Under the pieces are notes generated by a model. That model did no database searches. It saw only the letters and a list, made by a program, of their open reading frames with translations, and was not told the DNA's origin. A stretch of 64,000 nt of DNA from Brassica napus. Taxonomy: Eukaryota > Streptophyta > Magnoliopsida > Brassicales > Brassicaceae. Where the stretch lies: positions 27,960,423 to 28,024,422 of the forward strand of contig NC_063436.1 of assembly GCF_020379485.1 (NCBI RefSeq), in the 5' to 3' direction. How positions within the stretch are numbered: the first letter of the stretch is position 1; every line of letters begins with the position of its first letter. The position numbers and the translations under genes are program-made. Below are positions 43,193 through 56,508 of the stretch, in pieces.

Positions 43193-46100
43193 TAATTCAT
43201 CAACACTTGGTGGAGATAAACAAAACTCCTAACTACAACGTAGTTGAATGTCAAAGTATGCACATCCCACAAAAGAAAATGAATTGCATGTATGGAAATC
43301 TTCGGATATTTTATTTTATATAATTGATGTAGTTGTTGAAATCTGAACAGCCAGTTGGTTTTGGTACGTTGTGCATGTGTGTTTATGTGATCAGGGATCT
43401 CCTTGTTTAATGAGTTAATTTGATCTCCATAGCTGAAGCCAATTTTATTGGATATACCTTATTATATATCTTTAACTAATTATTGGTTGAGTATATAATG
43501 AAAACATCTAAGCAGTGGATAATTATTTGTGTCAAAAGAATTATTTTTAAGGCCATGCGTCCATGTCCATATGTGATATGTCCCCTGCTCAAGTACATAC
43601 TACAAGAGAAAATAATGTTTTTAAATCAATGACAGTTGCGGGAATCATGAAAACATAGAAGTTTGGGGTGGGGTTGGGGGGAGAGGGGGGGGGGGGGGGG
43701 GGGGGTGGTGGGTTATTAACAGTTTGAAAATAGTTTTTTCTTGTTAGATTATTTTCTTACTTCAAAATTGGCAGTGACATCTTGTTGCACCCTGAATTTT
43801 ACTTCAAAAACAGCTGTGATGAAAATGATTACAAAAACGCTGCTTTCCAACCCACTATATAATATTTTGCAAGGTCACATTAAGTCAATAGTTTATGAAA
43901 AATGAAGAATCGTTTTAGTGGTATTATCCAAGAAAAGAAAGACTATTTTGGGTGAAACATAATTAAGATGAAGATATAATAGTAATCTGCATGCTCTATA
44001 ATTCTGCTTAAAATATACTCTTCATATTAATTTAATCATTATTCATGCTATTTATGATTAATTATACTATTCAAACTTTAGCATAGTTCTTAATTGTTTG
44101 TTACTTCTCTTTTGTTTGATTCGTTTTTGTTGTTTGACGTTTGCTTGCTTTGCATGTTAGTACTTGTTAAGTTTGAGTCTCTGATTACCTTGTTTAATTG
44201 TCAACTTTCATCTTAAAGAAAAAAAGACTACCAACAACAACAAAAATTGCCTTTAATTTAATCCAATTATAGCCTCAGTTTTATCATATATAAATAAAAA
44301 ACTTAAACTTGATTACATCAAATTTTACTTATCAAAACATCTAACCAAAATTAAAATAATATAATTTAGATAAAATGTAAATTAAGGACTGTTCTGTAAA
44401 ATGAAACTTTATGTTTGATTAGTTGTCAAAGTAATGAAGAGGATCAATAAGATTTGATTCCGATCGGATTCATATTTTATAAAAAAATAATATGACAATA
44501 TTTAAAAAAAAAAAACAGAAAGAAAAGGATAGAGAGTGTAATATAGTGTAGCAGGATAATGCATGTGGACAAAATCTACGGTAGATATTATTTCATAGTT
44601 TTTAAACTAGTCATGGTGTATACATTCTCTCCACTATGCTATGGTTTATGGTATTATGTTATCAGGATATATAAGTTTTGTTATTGTTTTACCGTCCAAG
44701 TTTAAATACGCGTATGATTTGATATTTGTATCTTTTGTACATTATGTTTTTGACATCTACTCCCGAAAAAACGTGAAGCAAAATTCCGCATGTTTATTTT
44801 TGAAAATATGATTTCTTGAAAAATAATTTTAAATTCATGTGAGAGACACAAATTCTCATTATCGATGATCTATCTGATAGTTCTTGAGAGTTTCTTGAAT
44901 AAGGAATTGATTATCAGGCGAAGATAATGCCTACTGCAGATGGATAGTAGAGACCCACATGGAATTTGTCGCAAGCCACATGACAGTTCATGGTTAACAT
45001 AAACTTTACATTCATTCAAAAAAAAATTACATTCGTCTGAGGTTTTGCTTTGCTTGTAGCCTTGTAGCAAATTTGATCAATGAACTGATATGATCTACAC
45101 GCCTTGGACTATCCGAAACGTGCAACTAGCATATGGAGACTACTCGTCAGCTCTGCCACCGCTAGACCGAAGCCGAAGACGTTTATCTCAATAATAAGTT
45201 TTTAGGTAAAATATGATTACCACTCAAAACCTATAAGTATATTAAACATTGATCACTCAAAATCGAGTTTACTTATTATAATGAAATAGAAAGTGGCGTC
45301 ATTACTAAGAAAGAATATTAACTCGTCAGCATCTGACCTACCAAGTGGCACACACCTGTTCGTTCATTGTCTTTTTAAAATGTGACCCTTTGCTACTTAA
45401 TTATTTATTTATGAAGTTGTCAAGGCTAGGAGAGATGTTTGGGGTATCACATGATTCACGACATACCTACAATAATAATAAACTAGGATAATTTTAGCTA
45501 ATATATAAACCTATAGTAATTAGTATTATGTTGGGCTATTACTAAATTAGGCTAATTTTAGCTAATATATAATTAACCGATGCTCGTTTTTTTTATGAAG
45601 TATCCATAGTGTAATACTATTGCCAAAAACTCGGCCTCTCGTATAAAGGAGGCCAAGGAGCCAGAACCAGAACTGAATAAAATTTTAAAGGTTATAAAAG
45701 GTTAAACAACTAAAATTATTGAGATGAAATGTCAGAGTATTAATTTTTTGTTTGGGTGATTTTTAACTCTCAGTTCTTTTCCTCAGATGATTCATCTTAC
45801 GAGAACGTGCTTAAATTATGAAATTAAATACTTCTACTATTTTCTAGATATAAATCGAATGGAAAAATCATTTAATTTTGGTGAGACCATTCTCAAAGCA
45901 AGGACGGCATCGACTATGTCTCTGACTTTTAGTTGGATAATCATAACAGAATTAAAACACGTTTTAAGAGCATAAATTTATTTTCATAATGACCTTTTCA
46001 CTCCCTTATATGAAAGACAGCACGGGTGTATAGATGTAGTGTATATAACTGGGACTTTTTCTCGATTTAGATACGTGTGAGTATATGATATAGTAGCATT

Positions 46101-46633
46101 GATTTATTTAAATTTGGTTAAAGTACTTCTTAACATTTTTAATAAATTATTAGGCTTAGCGTACACTAAATAAAAATCGATATAAGATAATGATCATTAG
46201 ATCAGATTTTACATTATTCAGTTTACTGTATTATTTAATTTACATTAGTTGCGAATCGATACATGGAGTTAGAAAAAATTATAAAAATGTATATTTGCGA
46301 CTAGAAATCAAATTTGTGAATGTACACACGTGTCTTTTACAAGAAGCTTATTTTTTAATAGAAAAAGTATATTTGAATCTGTAATATGAATATGACTTTA
46401 ATATGTATTAATTACATTCAAGTCGTTTTACGTTATATTATATAGTTCGATTGCTTTCCCTTTCCAGCTTTTTTCTTGTATGTTTCTTACAGAAGCCTTT
46501 AGATATATTCCCATAAAGGTAAAACAAGAATCATAAAGCTATTTTTATCTCATTGATCTCCCAACAAAATCTTCTCTCTTTTTTTTTGACAACCAGCAAA
46601 GTTATTGACAGATACAGGATTTATTATTATAAA
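43193..46633. other. long AT-rich intergenic region
   Basis: 3.4 kb without a supported gene. It includes the G21 tract at 43685-43705. Short frames at 44870-45070, 45787-45975 and 46190-46384 lack domains and start/stop context. Confidence 0.4.
43685..43705 (+). repeat. G21 homopolymer in a G-rich stretch
   Basis: Twenty-one consecutive G within about 45 purine-rich bases (43660-43712). Such a run can form G-quadruplexes and is unusual in this AT-rich setting; its length may be affected by sequencing. Confidence 0.85.
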
Positions 46634-47775
46634 CTAGAGATTTTGTCCGGGCTACGCCCGGATTTATTCAAATAACATTTAATTTAATATTTCTTACATT
46701 ATATTACTAATATGTTATAAAAATTGAATTAAAATCGAGTAAAATTTACAATTTTTTTACTATCTAAAATATGTATGGGATTTTCCAAAATATATTTTTT
46801 GTATATCAATTAGGGGAGTTTTTAATATATTTTAGTCCAAAAATATGATCTAAAAACATTATTTTCTTATTACTTTTTCATTTCCAGTAAAAAAATTCTA
46901 AAATCTTGTACTAATATCACAAATTGATAATACAAATTATTTCTAATTTGATATAGCCTTATTGGGGGTGACTGGTGACCAAGAAAATGAGGAGAAGAAC
47001 ACAACATTCCTTAACCTTCCTTATAAAAATTACTATTTATGAGGTATAGATGTTCCTCTTCGTTCCTTTTCATTCTTTTTTTTGTAAAGAATTATAATAT
47101 AAAATTGTTCCTTGTTAATTTTGATAAAAAATCATAATTTCTCATCATTCCCAAAATTTTATTCCTATTCATTATTTTCTTATTCATTCTTAATGTTCTT
47201 GCGATGGTTACCAGTCACACTCATTATTTTAATTTCCATTGAAAAATAGTGATTTAGTTTTGTTCTTACTTCGTGTCTTTAATATTTTTTGTTAAAGTTC
47301 ATACACTATATTACAAATAATGTTGTATTTCATAACTATATTACAATATATTACTTCTATGTTATAAAAATATAAATAGAAATTGAATTAGAAATGAGTA
47401 AAACTTACAATTTATTTTTTTAATCCAAAATATCTTTTCTTACATATTTAGGTCAGTAGGAAAATATATTTGTAATCTCCACATCACATATTTCTTTGTT
47501 ATATATATTATTTATATCATATTTATTTTATTTTTTTATGTTATTTAATATTTTAAAATATATTTTCTTATGATTATAATCTATTTTTACAACTGTACTA
47601 AGTAAAGTTTATTTAAATACTCATTGCTTTAAATAAAAAACTTCTAAAAATTTTGCATGTGTTAAATACACTGAAAAATCTATGAAAATATTATTATTAC
47701 TATATTTTTTCCAGCAATTATTATTACTATATTATTTGTTTAGTTATAAGCAAAAAAAAATCTTACAATCTAGCT

Positions 47776-48220
47776 ATAGCTAAAATATTAATCTGGATTA
47801 AAACTCAATGTAAAATGATAATCAAAATATTCTCAATATATATTCACAATTTATTTAAATTTTATTATTATATATTAGTTGATTTAAAATTACTATTTTT
47901 TAAATACAATCAGGTTATTACGCTGTTATCAAACATGAATTTTTGTATACTAATTAGAGGAGTTTTTTGTATACTAATTAGAGGAGTTTTCAATATATTT
48001 TTAGTCCAAAACTATGATATTCCAAAAACATTAATTTCTTATTATTTTTTCATTTTCAGTAAAAACATTTAAAATAGTGATTTTGTTTTTTTTTCTTACT
48101 TCATGTCCTTAATATTTGTTTTGTTAAACTTCAAACACTATTTTTAAAAAACTTTCTTTACTTTTTATGAACAGAAATTTTAAAATGTCTGTTAGCCGTT
48201 ATTGTCTAATGTGGTACACT
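47776..48220. repeat. tandem duplication inside the Helitron, copy A
   Basis: 445 bp, about 98 percent identical by eye to 48241-48686. It contains a 24-bp sub-repeat starting TTTGTATACTAATTAGAGGA, present twice in tandem. A frame of 85 codons across it is not considered coding. Confidence 0.9.
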
Positions 48221-48240
48221 ATATCCCATTGTAAAATGGG

Positions 48241-48686
48241 ATAGCTAAAATATTAATCTGGATTAAAACTCAATGTAAAATAATAATCAAAATATTCCCA
48301 ATATATATTTACAATTTATTTAAATTTTATTATTATATATTAGTTGATTTAAAATTACTATTTTTTAAATACCATCAGGTTATTACGCTGTTATCAAACA
48401 TGAATTTTTGTATACTAATTAGAGGAGTTTTTTGTATACTAATTAGAGGAGTTTTCAATATATTTTTAGTCCAAAACTATGATATTCCAAAAACATTAAT
48501 TTCTTATTATTTTTTCATTTCCAGTAAAAACATTTAAAATAGTGATTTTGTTTTTTTTTTCTTACTTCATGTCCTTAATATTTGTTTTGTTAAACTTCAA
48601 ACACTATTTTTAAAAAACTTTCTTTACTTTTTATGAACAGAAATTTTAAAATGTCTGGTAGCCGTTATTCTCTAATGTGGTACACT
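48241..48686. repeat. tandem duplication inside the Helitron, copy B
   Basis: 446 bp, aligned to copy A with about seven substitutions and one T insertion in a homopolymer. The 20-base spacer 48221-48240 holds the small palindrome CCCATTGTAAAATGGG. Confidence 0.9.
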
Positions 48687-49312
48687 TAGCAACTATAACT
48701 ACATTGTAGAAATGAATACTAATTGAGAAGCTATCATTGCAAACATGATAATGTGATATCAGTTTATAAAAAAATTTGTTGAAAGATGTGTAATGCTGAA
48801 GATGATCTAAGAGAAGGAATAACTCCAGTTCAAACTAACAACAGAAGTACCATTTTCACTCCAGTTCAAAGCTTACAACAGAAGTATGGAAGTACCATTT
48901 TATAACAACGAAAGTTGATCACAGAAGCTACTGAATGGCAATCAGTTTATAAATAAAGAAAGTAGAGTAATGCTGAAGAAGGTAATCATTACGTAGCATT
49001 TTTAAAAGTGTAATTAAAGTAGTAAAACTGTTTGAAGGAAAAAAACTCAGAAAGATGCAAACTGAAAGGAAAGCATAAGTCAATAATTAAACTGCAAAAC
49101 AAATACTTAAACATCAGGTTTCTGAATAAGCCCATATGTCGAAGCCTACATGAAGAAAGGAATGGATCAACACAGGCTTAAGCTAAATAACTCTTCTTAC
49201 ACGGTTAAATTTATCTAACGTGTCAAAAAACAGGTTCCTGATTGGTCTGAATATTTTATCCAACGTGGACACTCTATATGCCTAGCTTATTTACCTTTTA
49301 ATAGAGTATAGA

Positions 49313-50424
49313 TATAATAACAAAGTGTTAATATATAATAAAACAAGTATACTTTGAGAAAGTTGTGAATCACAGCCCATAAAGCGGCAGAAGGAAAACA
49401 AAAACAAAACAAAATACTACACAAATGCCCAAGCCTCAAGCTATTTAACTGATAAACTTTAGGTACATTGTTGATTTTAATTAGATTAGTATCTCTAATA
49501 TAACTCGAGAAAATTTTAAAATTGTGATTCTACTTTTATTATTAAATAGTGATATCAATTTACCATGAGGACATAACAAAAATACTATTTTCAAAAAGTA
49601 TTATTTGAATTTTTTTAGCATTTTAATATTAATTAAAAATTAATTATTGAATAAAAGAATTCAATTAATTTTATGTTATCATTATTTTCATCTGACATGA
49701 ATGTCAATAACTTTATGATATATGTAAGCGTATTATATGTGTGTTGTCATAAAACCATACTGTAAATTTACATATATATATATATATAAAGAAATAGTTA
49801 TAACCTTATACTTTACTGTTAATTTCCTACATAGACCATACATGATACATCCTACATGAAAATACTGTAATAAACCGTTAGATATTCATCTATGTAATTA
49901 GTGGGTCAATACGAGGATAATATTATAATAACTAGAAAGCTCCGATCTATATTTTTAAATGTTTTGTAGTCATTTGTGTTGGAAGTCATCCACAACCGAG
50001 GAAAATAGCAAAAAAAAAAATGATAAATCATGATTAAAATATTACACAATCATTGTAATTTATAAAATGATATTCTTGTCAGAATTAATTGCGAAATCAA
50101 AATAAGGGCATAAAATCTATGTAATGTATGTATGTTTATGTGTGTGGGACGTATCTAATGAAATCTGGACACAATCTGATCCAGCGATGCAGTAGTTACT
50201 GATCTTAAAACCAAAACATAAAAAAAGATTTTTTTTCTTTCTAAAAAAGATAAAATAAACATCTTATAAAGAGGAGATCACCATTGGAGATCTCTCCGAT
50301 TCCTCAGCTCAAAGCACCCCCACATACATACACACACAAGTATTGTTGCGTTTTCTCTCTCTAAGAAGACTTTCTCTTTCTACGTCTTGGTATTATTATT
50401 TGTTCCGGTGTAATACATCAAGAA
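49313..50424 (+). promoter_or_regulatory. intergenic DNA and TIE1 upstream region
   Basis: AT-rich, with an (AT)n run at about 49769-49787. A CT-rich leader runs from about 50340 to the start codon. No specific element assigned. Confidence 0.4.
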
Positions 50425-50677
50425 ATGGGTAGTAGTTTCTTTGGGAGACCAAAAATGGGTGGATCTTCGTCTTCATCACCAACATCGTCTTCTCCGGCAA
50501 AGAGAGGGAAGAACAAGAATGGTTCTGACAAGCCTAAGCAGCCGCAGAGAGGTCTGGGCGTGGCACAGTTGGAGAAGATTAGATTACACGGCGAACTTAA
50601 TTGCAACAGTTTCAATACTTACCCTTCTTATCATCCCTCAACTTTCAGTCCTCAGGTACAAATTTCCCGTACATATA

Positions 50678-50709
<32 letters not shown>

Positions 50710-52317
50710 GATCCATGTAGATATAGTCAAACCTTTTAGAATTTTATCAGAATTAATAACTCTGGTTTGATCTTTTTTTTTTTTGAACAAACTCTGGTTT
50801 GATCATGATCAATAAATGTTTGAAGTATTTGCCTTTGTGTGTGTGTGTGAATGTTTTGGAGATTTCAGCTAAGGTTTAATTAGCTAGTAAGTAAGCATAT
50901 TTGCATTTATAGCTTAACACATCATATGATCATTCATCACGAAAACAAAATCTATGTTTTCATAGGTGTAAATTGAATTTTTGAATTATATAGGGGATGA
51001 TTGGTAAGTGCTGTAGCTTTATATTTTTTGCTGTAGAATTTAATCTGTAGATTTATTTGCTGTAGCTTTCCTTGCTGTAGATTTCTAAAGCACTAATTTT
51101 TTGCTCTGGAAATAAAGCTCTCTACAGCCATATTTTGATTTTGCAGAGATTTTTTTGCTGTGAGTTTTTTAAGGAAAGCAAAGCTCGATTGGTTGAGATA
51201 TATAGCTGTAGACTAAATTTTGGCTGTCCAGAGCATCTACAGCCCCAACCAATCATCCCCATAGTTTTAGATACAGATTCATCATTTTGCTTGTTTCATC
51301 TGGTTGTATAATGTAGGATGATGTGAGAAGTCAAGGAGAATATCCATCTATACCATATTCATCGTCGTCGGTTCATTATGGCATTCATCCAAACATGATG
51401 GTAAATATATAGGCCACATTTATTGTTGTGTATGTGTGTGAATATATATTGTATCTAGTAGTATCATTTATTTGCTTTCACAAAATTATGATACACATCA
51501 CATAATTGTTCTTAAATGCATATCTTTTTAGATTTATATGAAATTTCAGTTAGATTCTTAATTGCATTTGAAATCATTTTAATTTCTTATAAAAACTTAA
51601 TATGTAAAATCTCCAATTATACTCACATTGATTATCAGATTTTTTTAGCTATCAACATAAAAGAATTCTTAAACAAGTTTCATATCGAATTCTAATCTTT
51701 AGACTAATTATAGACGTTAATTAAGAATGAAATAAGATCCATTAACTATACTTAATAGTATGATTATAGGTTTTTATTTAAGCATTCTTCATTATTCTAT
51801 TTGTGATCTCACAGATGAATGCAAGTAATGATCAATATGAGAGAACAACCACAAGATACATAGATGCTCAGCCTTACATAGCACCAAGGTCCGTACACAT
51901 TGTTAGAGTTTCATCATACATAATATTTAATTATATGGTATGGTCTTTGTATATACATCTAGATGTCTGTAATATGTAAAGAAAGCTAATAATTCTTACA
52001 ACACATGTACAGTTGGAACCCGAACTACGGTATCTTGGAAAGCCAACATTTTGTGGAACCAAACACAACCAGACACTTCTTACATGAGGTTAGTTTTTAT
52101 GTAGATACATATATCATGTGTCAAGAGATTTAGTGGAACTTAATTTTGACATAATATCTGTGTTTAGTGTCTCAAAATTGTGAAAATATATGAATCTTTG
52201 AATGATTTTTTCTCATTGATATAGGATCCGAGAAATAACTCGTTCGGATCGGATATTGAGAACTTCCAGACGAGTGACGCAACTGAGCCAGATTTGGAGC
52301 TGAGATTATCACTTTGA
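50425..52317 (+). CDS. TIE1: TIE1-like EAR-motif transcriptional repressor
   Basis: Five exons (50425-50655, 51317-51400, 51815-51888, 52013-52088, 52225-52317) encode about 185 residues. TIE1 links class II TCP factors to TOPLESS co-repressors during leaf development. The conserved N-terminal part follows a Ser-rich stretch: RGLGVAQLEKIRLHGEL, known as the SPL-like/TIE helix. The protein ends exactly with a C-terminal EAR motif, DLELRLSL. The centre is rich in Ser, Tyr and Asn and likely disordered. Identity as TIE1 (At4g28840) is supported by position between the methyltransferase and casein kinase genes. Intron 1 carries a MITE. Confidence 0.92.
50684..50705. repeat. (TA)n microsatellite in TIE1 intron 1
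   Basis: AT dinucleotide run beginning about 30 bases after the intron-1 donor. Confidence 0.8.
50993..51260. mobile_element. MITE in TIE1 intron 1 (268 bp)
   Basis: Perfect 13-base inverted ends GGGGATGATTGGT and ACCAATCATCCCC with possible ATA target duplications (50990-50992, 51261-51263). GCTGTAGA-type motifs are repeated inside in both orientations. Superfamily is uncertain; a PIF/Harbinger-like origin is possible from the 3-base duplication. Confidence 0.8.
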
Positions 52318-54159
52318 GTAATGAATAAATTCATATTATTTTTAAAGAGCCCATAGATTTGTTACACTCAAAAAGTTAGACAATAATAATATATAATTTA
52401 GGTCATCATTTGATTTGTGGGCATCAGATTTTGATACCATCAAGATGTTTACCTTTTCGACAAAGTATGCTTGTAAATCTACATGATTTTCATATATATC
52501 AAAGTAGTCATAAAGTCATCTCCGTATATTGTTAAGACATGCAAATGCAGTAGATTGAAATTTTCAAATATAGACGGATCATGAACGAGGTATATGATTA
52601 ACAGATACGTAAACTTACTTAAGAAACGAGGATAATGGTTCTTCACATTGTGAGGGAGCATACTTGTACATCCTAAGTAAACAAAAACTAGACACAAGTA
52701 ATTTCGGATCAGTTAAAATGTTATAAGTGATTCTTATTTTATATGATTATATGTTGTAAGAAGGGCCAACAGTGGTACGACGTCAAAAAAAGATGTTGGG
52801 TTCTTCAGTTTATTTTGGAAAATTAAAAGTAAAAGTGATACAGTAATATGGACTGATGGTGATTGGTATGGCATTGGAAAGAAATAAAAAATGAAACTTA
52901 AAGTTTTGAACATATAATTATGATTTTTGAACAAGACTAATAAAAACGTGATCAGTATGCTCTTTTACTCATTATCAAGCTTTTCGTACAATATTTGTCT
53001 ATTTACCATTGATCGAGGTTTATTGTGAATATAATACATAAGAATATTCATATACTATTGAACACCCACCGAAAGTAATTCTTGATTGATCACTAGATTT
53101 GATTTATATCATTGAAACATGTGTTAGTGATGTCTTAAATATTTTGACCTTTATGAATTTTTATCAACCTAATGAAAGATCTTTGTTTACAATGTTACAC
53201 ATTTCACACCATTGACGAAATAGTATTTGCTTTCGAAAAGTTGGACCGAAAATTATCAACTTATTATTTAGATTACCAACTCAATGGATCCAGCCCGCTT
53301 AGGTCCGGTCCAGTCCTTATCATTTGGACCGATCAACATTGCTTGGTCCTAAATTTGTTCAAAAGGGCTAACATGGACCGGTCTCTGAGCGCATGCAACC
53401 GCTAGTGATCCTTCTAATGGCCGCATTAGCTATTTTTGTAGATCGCACATATGTGGTGGAGGCAAACAGTGATTAAAAAAAAAGATTGTTACATGGGGTA
53501 AACATCATAGTGGTATCGTAATATTATGGCACCGATATATAATAAGAGAGATGTGATGCATAAATGCGTAAAAACTGGATATGTTACTATAAAAAGTATA
53601 TGCTATTCGCTCAAAGGTATAGTTCCATTTGTTAGGAAGTGTACAAATGCTCATCAAACATGTGCCAGAGAGAGACCCAGAGTCCCCTGCTGAAACCGTT
53701 GCAGTTATTACGGTAAAAAGTTTCATCTTAAACTGTACAAATTGCTCATACACTGAGTTTATTACGTAAAGTTTCATCTTAAACTCGATAAATTACGCAA
53801 TTATTAGAGAAAAAAAAATAGTGATTAATGTTATTAAATACACATACTACATTAATCAAGTTAATCATATACTTCAACTAGTTGCGTAATTCATGAAGTT
53901 ATTACTCGATAAATTAATTAATTGCGTAATTTATCAAGTTACTACTCGATTTTGTAAGAGTGAACAAGTTGAAAAAGTCAAAAAACAATCTCCAGTTTAG
54001 GAAACAAAACGAAAGAACCTTAACTACACACAGTTGACCAGATCCAAAGTTACGAAAACACCCTCGCGTATTCAATCAACCCTATATCCTTTATCTCTCT
54101 CTCCATCGACGACGCGCACGAACTGATCCCAGATTCGTTTTCTTGATCGGAGAGCTGCC
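52318..54159. other. TIE1 to CKL4 intergenic region
   Basis: 1.84 kb without a supported gene. I recall XTH26 in this position in Arabidopsis; no xyloglucan endotransglucosylase motif is visible. Short repeats AAGTTTCATCTTAAACT (53718, 53768) and GCGTAATT-type motifs (53885-53950) are present. The last 150 bases are the kinase leader. Confidence 0.45.
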
Positions 54160-56508
54160 ATGGAACGCATCATCGGCGGCAAGTACAAGCTCGGACGCAA
54201 GATCGGCGGCGGCTCCTTCGGAGAGATTTATCTAGGTTCCTCTTCTCTCTCTCTCTCCTATTGTTTTTTCTCCTCTAAAGCTTTGGAATTAACGCCCTTT
54301 GTGTGTTTTATCACTTTCTCCGCAGCTACTCACGTCGATTCGTTCGAGATCGTAGCGGTTAAGATCGTAAGTGTTTCACGAATCGGATCTGTTCCTTTTG
54401 CTGCTTCTTATTCTTCATTTGTAGCTGACGGATTTGGTTTTGGCAGGAGAATAGCAAGACGAAGCATCCTCAGCTTCTTTACGAAGCCAAGCTATACAGA
54501 GTTCTCGAAGGAGGAAGTAAGCTGTTACTGAGCTTTGATTGTTAGTTTGAGAGGAAACTAATGTTTATATGTGTTGTGTTTAGGTGGGATTCCGCGGATT
54601 AAGTGGTTTGGTGTTGATGGGACGGAGAATGCTTTAGTGATGGATTTGCTTGGACCAAGTCTTGAGGATTTGTTTGTGTATTGTGGGAGGAAGTTTTCTC
54701 CCAAGACTGTGTTGCTCTTGGCTGACCAAATGGTATAAGTCTTGTTCTTGAATCTTGATGATCCTGTTATCTTTTTTGACTCATACATTTATCATCTTCT
54801 GTTACAGCTAACGAGGATAGAGTATGTACACTCCAAAGGATATCTGCATAGAGATATCAAACCTGATAACTTCCTCATGGGCTTAGGGAGGAAAGCTAAT
54901 CAGGTATTGTTTCTGTGGTTTCTCTTCTCCATTTGAAACTTTGGGGATGGTGTGATTGATAAGTCTCTTGTTGTCAGGTTTATCTAATTGACTTTGGACT
55001 TGCCAAGAGATATCGTGATGCCAACACCAACCGTCACATCCCTTACAGGTAACCTTGTGCTCCATCTACAGATCTATCTGTTTAAGTTTTAAGGTCGTAT
55101 TATATATAACTTATTGTATTTTACAGGGAGAACAAGAATTTAACAGGGACTGCACGGTATGCAAGTTGCAATACTCATCTTGGAATTGGTAAGGAATGCT
55201 TCCAGTTTTTTGCTCCTTGTGTATAGTAGATCATCCACACTCTTATATTTTGGTTTCTGTTTCACAGAGCAGAGTCGACGGGATGATCTAGAATCTCTTG
55301 GATATGTGCTTCTGTATTTCTTGAGAGGAAGGTGTGTTGGCTTTTCCGGCTTGAAAAGAAACTAGCTAACCTTTCCCTTGCGTACGTTGTGTTCTCATGA
55401 ACCTTTTTTTGCTAGTCTTCCATGGCAGGGTCTTAAGGCTATTGACAAGAAGCAAAAGTATGACAAAATTTGCGAGAAGAAGATCTCAACTCCTATTGAG
55501 GTCTGTTTCCCTCTGTTGTCCCGTGGACTTTTTTTTAGTTTCTCAAAATCCATATCCGACTAAATTATCCATACCTCGTTTTGTTGCAGGTTCTATGCAA
55601 AGGTCACCCTGTGGAGTTTGCTTCATATTTCCATTACTGCCACACGCTGACATTTGATCAGCGCCCTGATTATGGATTCTTGAAGCGGCTTTTTCGTGAT
55701 TTATTCTCACGGGAAGGTACATGTAGAAAATGAAAATGAAAGGATTCACCAGCAGTGGTTTACCTACCTCCATCAGCTAACGGTTTTCTTCTTATGCAGG
55801 ATATGAAATGGACTATATATTTGACTGGACTATAATAAAGTATCAACAAGCACAGAAAACTAGAAATCAGTCTCAGGTATAACATATCAATGTAGTTTTC
55901 TCTATCTGAAGTGTACGCATTTTCTTTCTTTCTTAGTTCACGTCTCGTGTTACTATCTAACAAAATATGTTATTTCTTCTGCAGGCAGTTCCTGGGTCTA
56001 GCAATACTCGTGCGACGCCAATGGACACAAGCAATCATCGAGGTTAGCACTAGTGGCATGTTAAGATTCTTATTGCAGTTATTTATCTCAAAATCTCTGT
56101 TTTATTGATGCTCTGTTTTGTAGGGGGACCAAATATTCCTTATGAAGCCGACGTCTCTGAGCGTGTCAGATCGGGTAAGGCCATTGGTCCAAGCCCACAG
56201 ATAAATAACAATCCTGCTACAGGGAGGACTCTGGGTTTTGATCAGCCCGTCCACAAGAATGTATGTTACTCTTCAAGGTTCCCTGACAAATACTTTAACC
56301 CGTATTGCATTGTCAATTGTAAGACACCATTTAATTTACTGAAACACCACTGCAGGTGAACATGCCATCCACTTCACTATCTCCTGCGGGTACCTCAAAA
56401 AGAAACGTCGGACAATCAGGTTTCCCTCCGGAAACCTCAAATGCTGGGTATGAAAGCGGGAAAAGAACCGGAGGCTGGACTTCATCATTCATGTCTCCAG
56501 ACAAATGA
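54160..56508 (+). CDS. CKL4: Casein kinase 1-like protein, CKL4/CKL3-like
   Basis: Fourteen exons (54160-54235, 54326-54366, 54447-54516, 54584-54732, 54808-54903, 54978-55048, 55127-55188, 55268-55331, 55416-55500, 55590-55716, 55800-55876, 55985-56042, 56124-56260, 56356-56508) encode 421 residues. Kinase motifs are complete: glycine loop [12 protein letters not shown], lysine in [30 protein letters not shown] and the CK1-specific [13 protein letters not shown]. The Ser/Thr kinase domain spans about residues 9-285. The tail is rich in Ser, Asn and Pro and ends [12 protein letters not shown] proteins phosphorylate microtubule and light-signalling targets; CKL3 and CKL4 of Arabidopsis are related to blue-light signalling. 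The CKL4 name follows position before ATL42 and remembered tail similarity. Confidence 0.93.

Larger units (their letters stand above)
46634..49312 (-). mobile_element. non-autonomous Helitron (2.68 kb)
   Basis: On the minus strand it begins TCTATACTCTATTAAAAGG after an A and ends with hairpin CCGGGC-GTA-GCCCGG followed by ACAAAATCTCTAG and T, fitting the TC...CTRRT rules and A/T insertion site. The interior is AT-rich, lacks a Rep/helicase frame and contains a 445-bp tandem duplication. Confidence 0.78.

Noticed and set aside
53172..53405. 77-codon frame between TIE1 and CKL4
   Set aside because: No domain or splice context; the sequence looks like degraded repeat DNA with GGTCC-type motifs.
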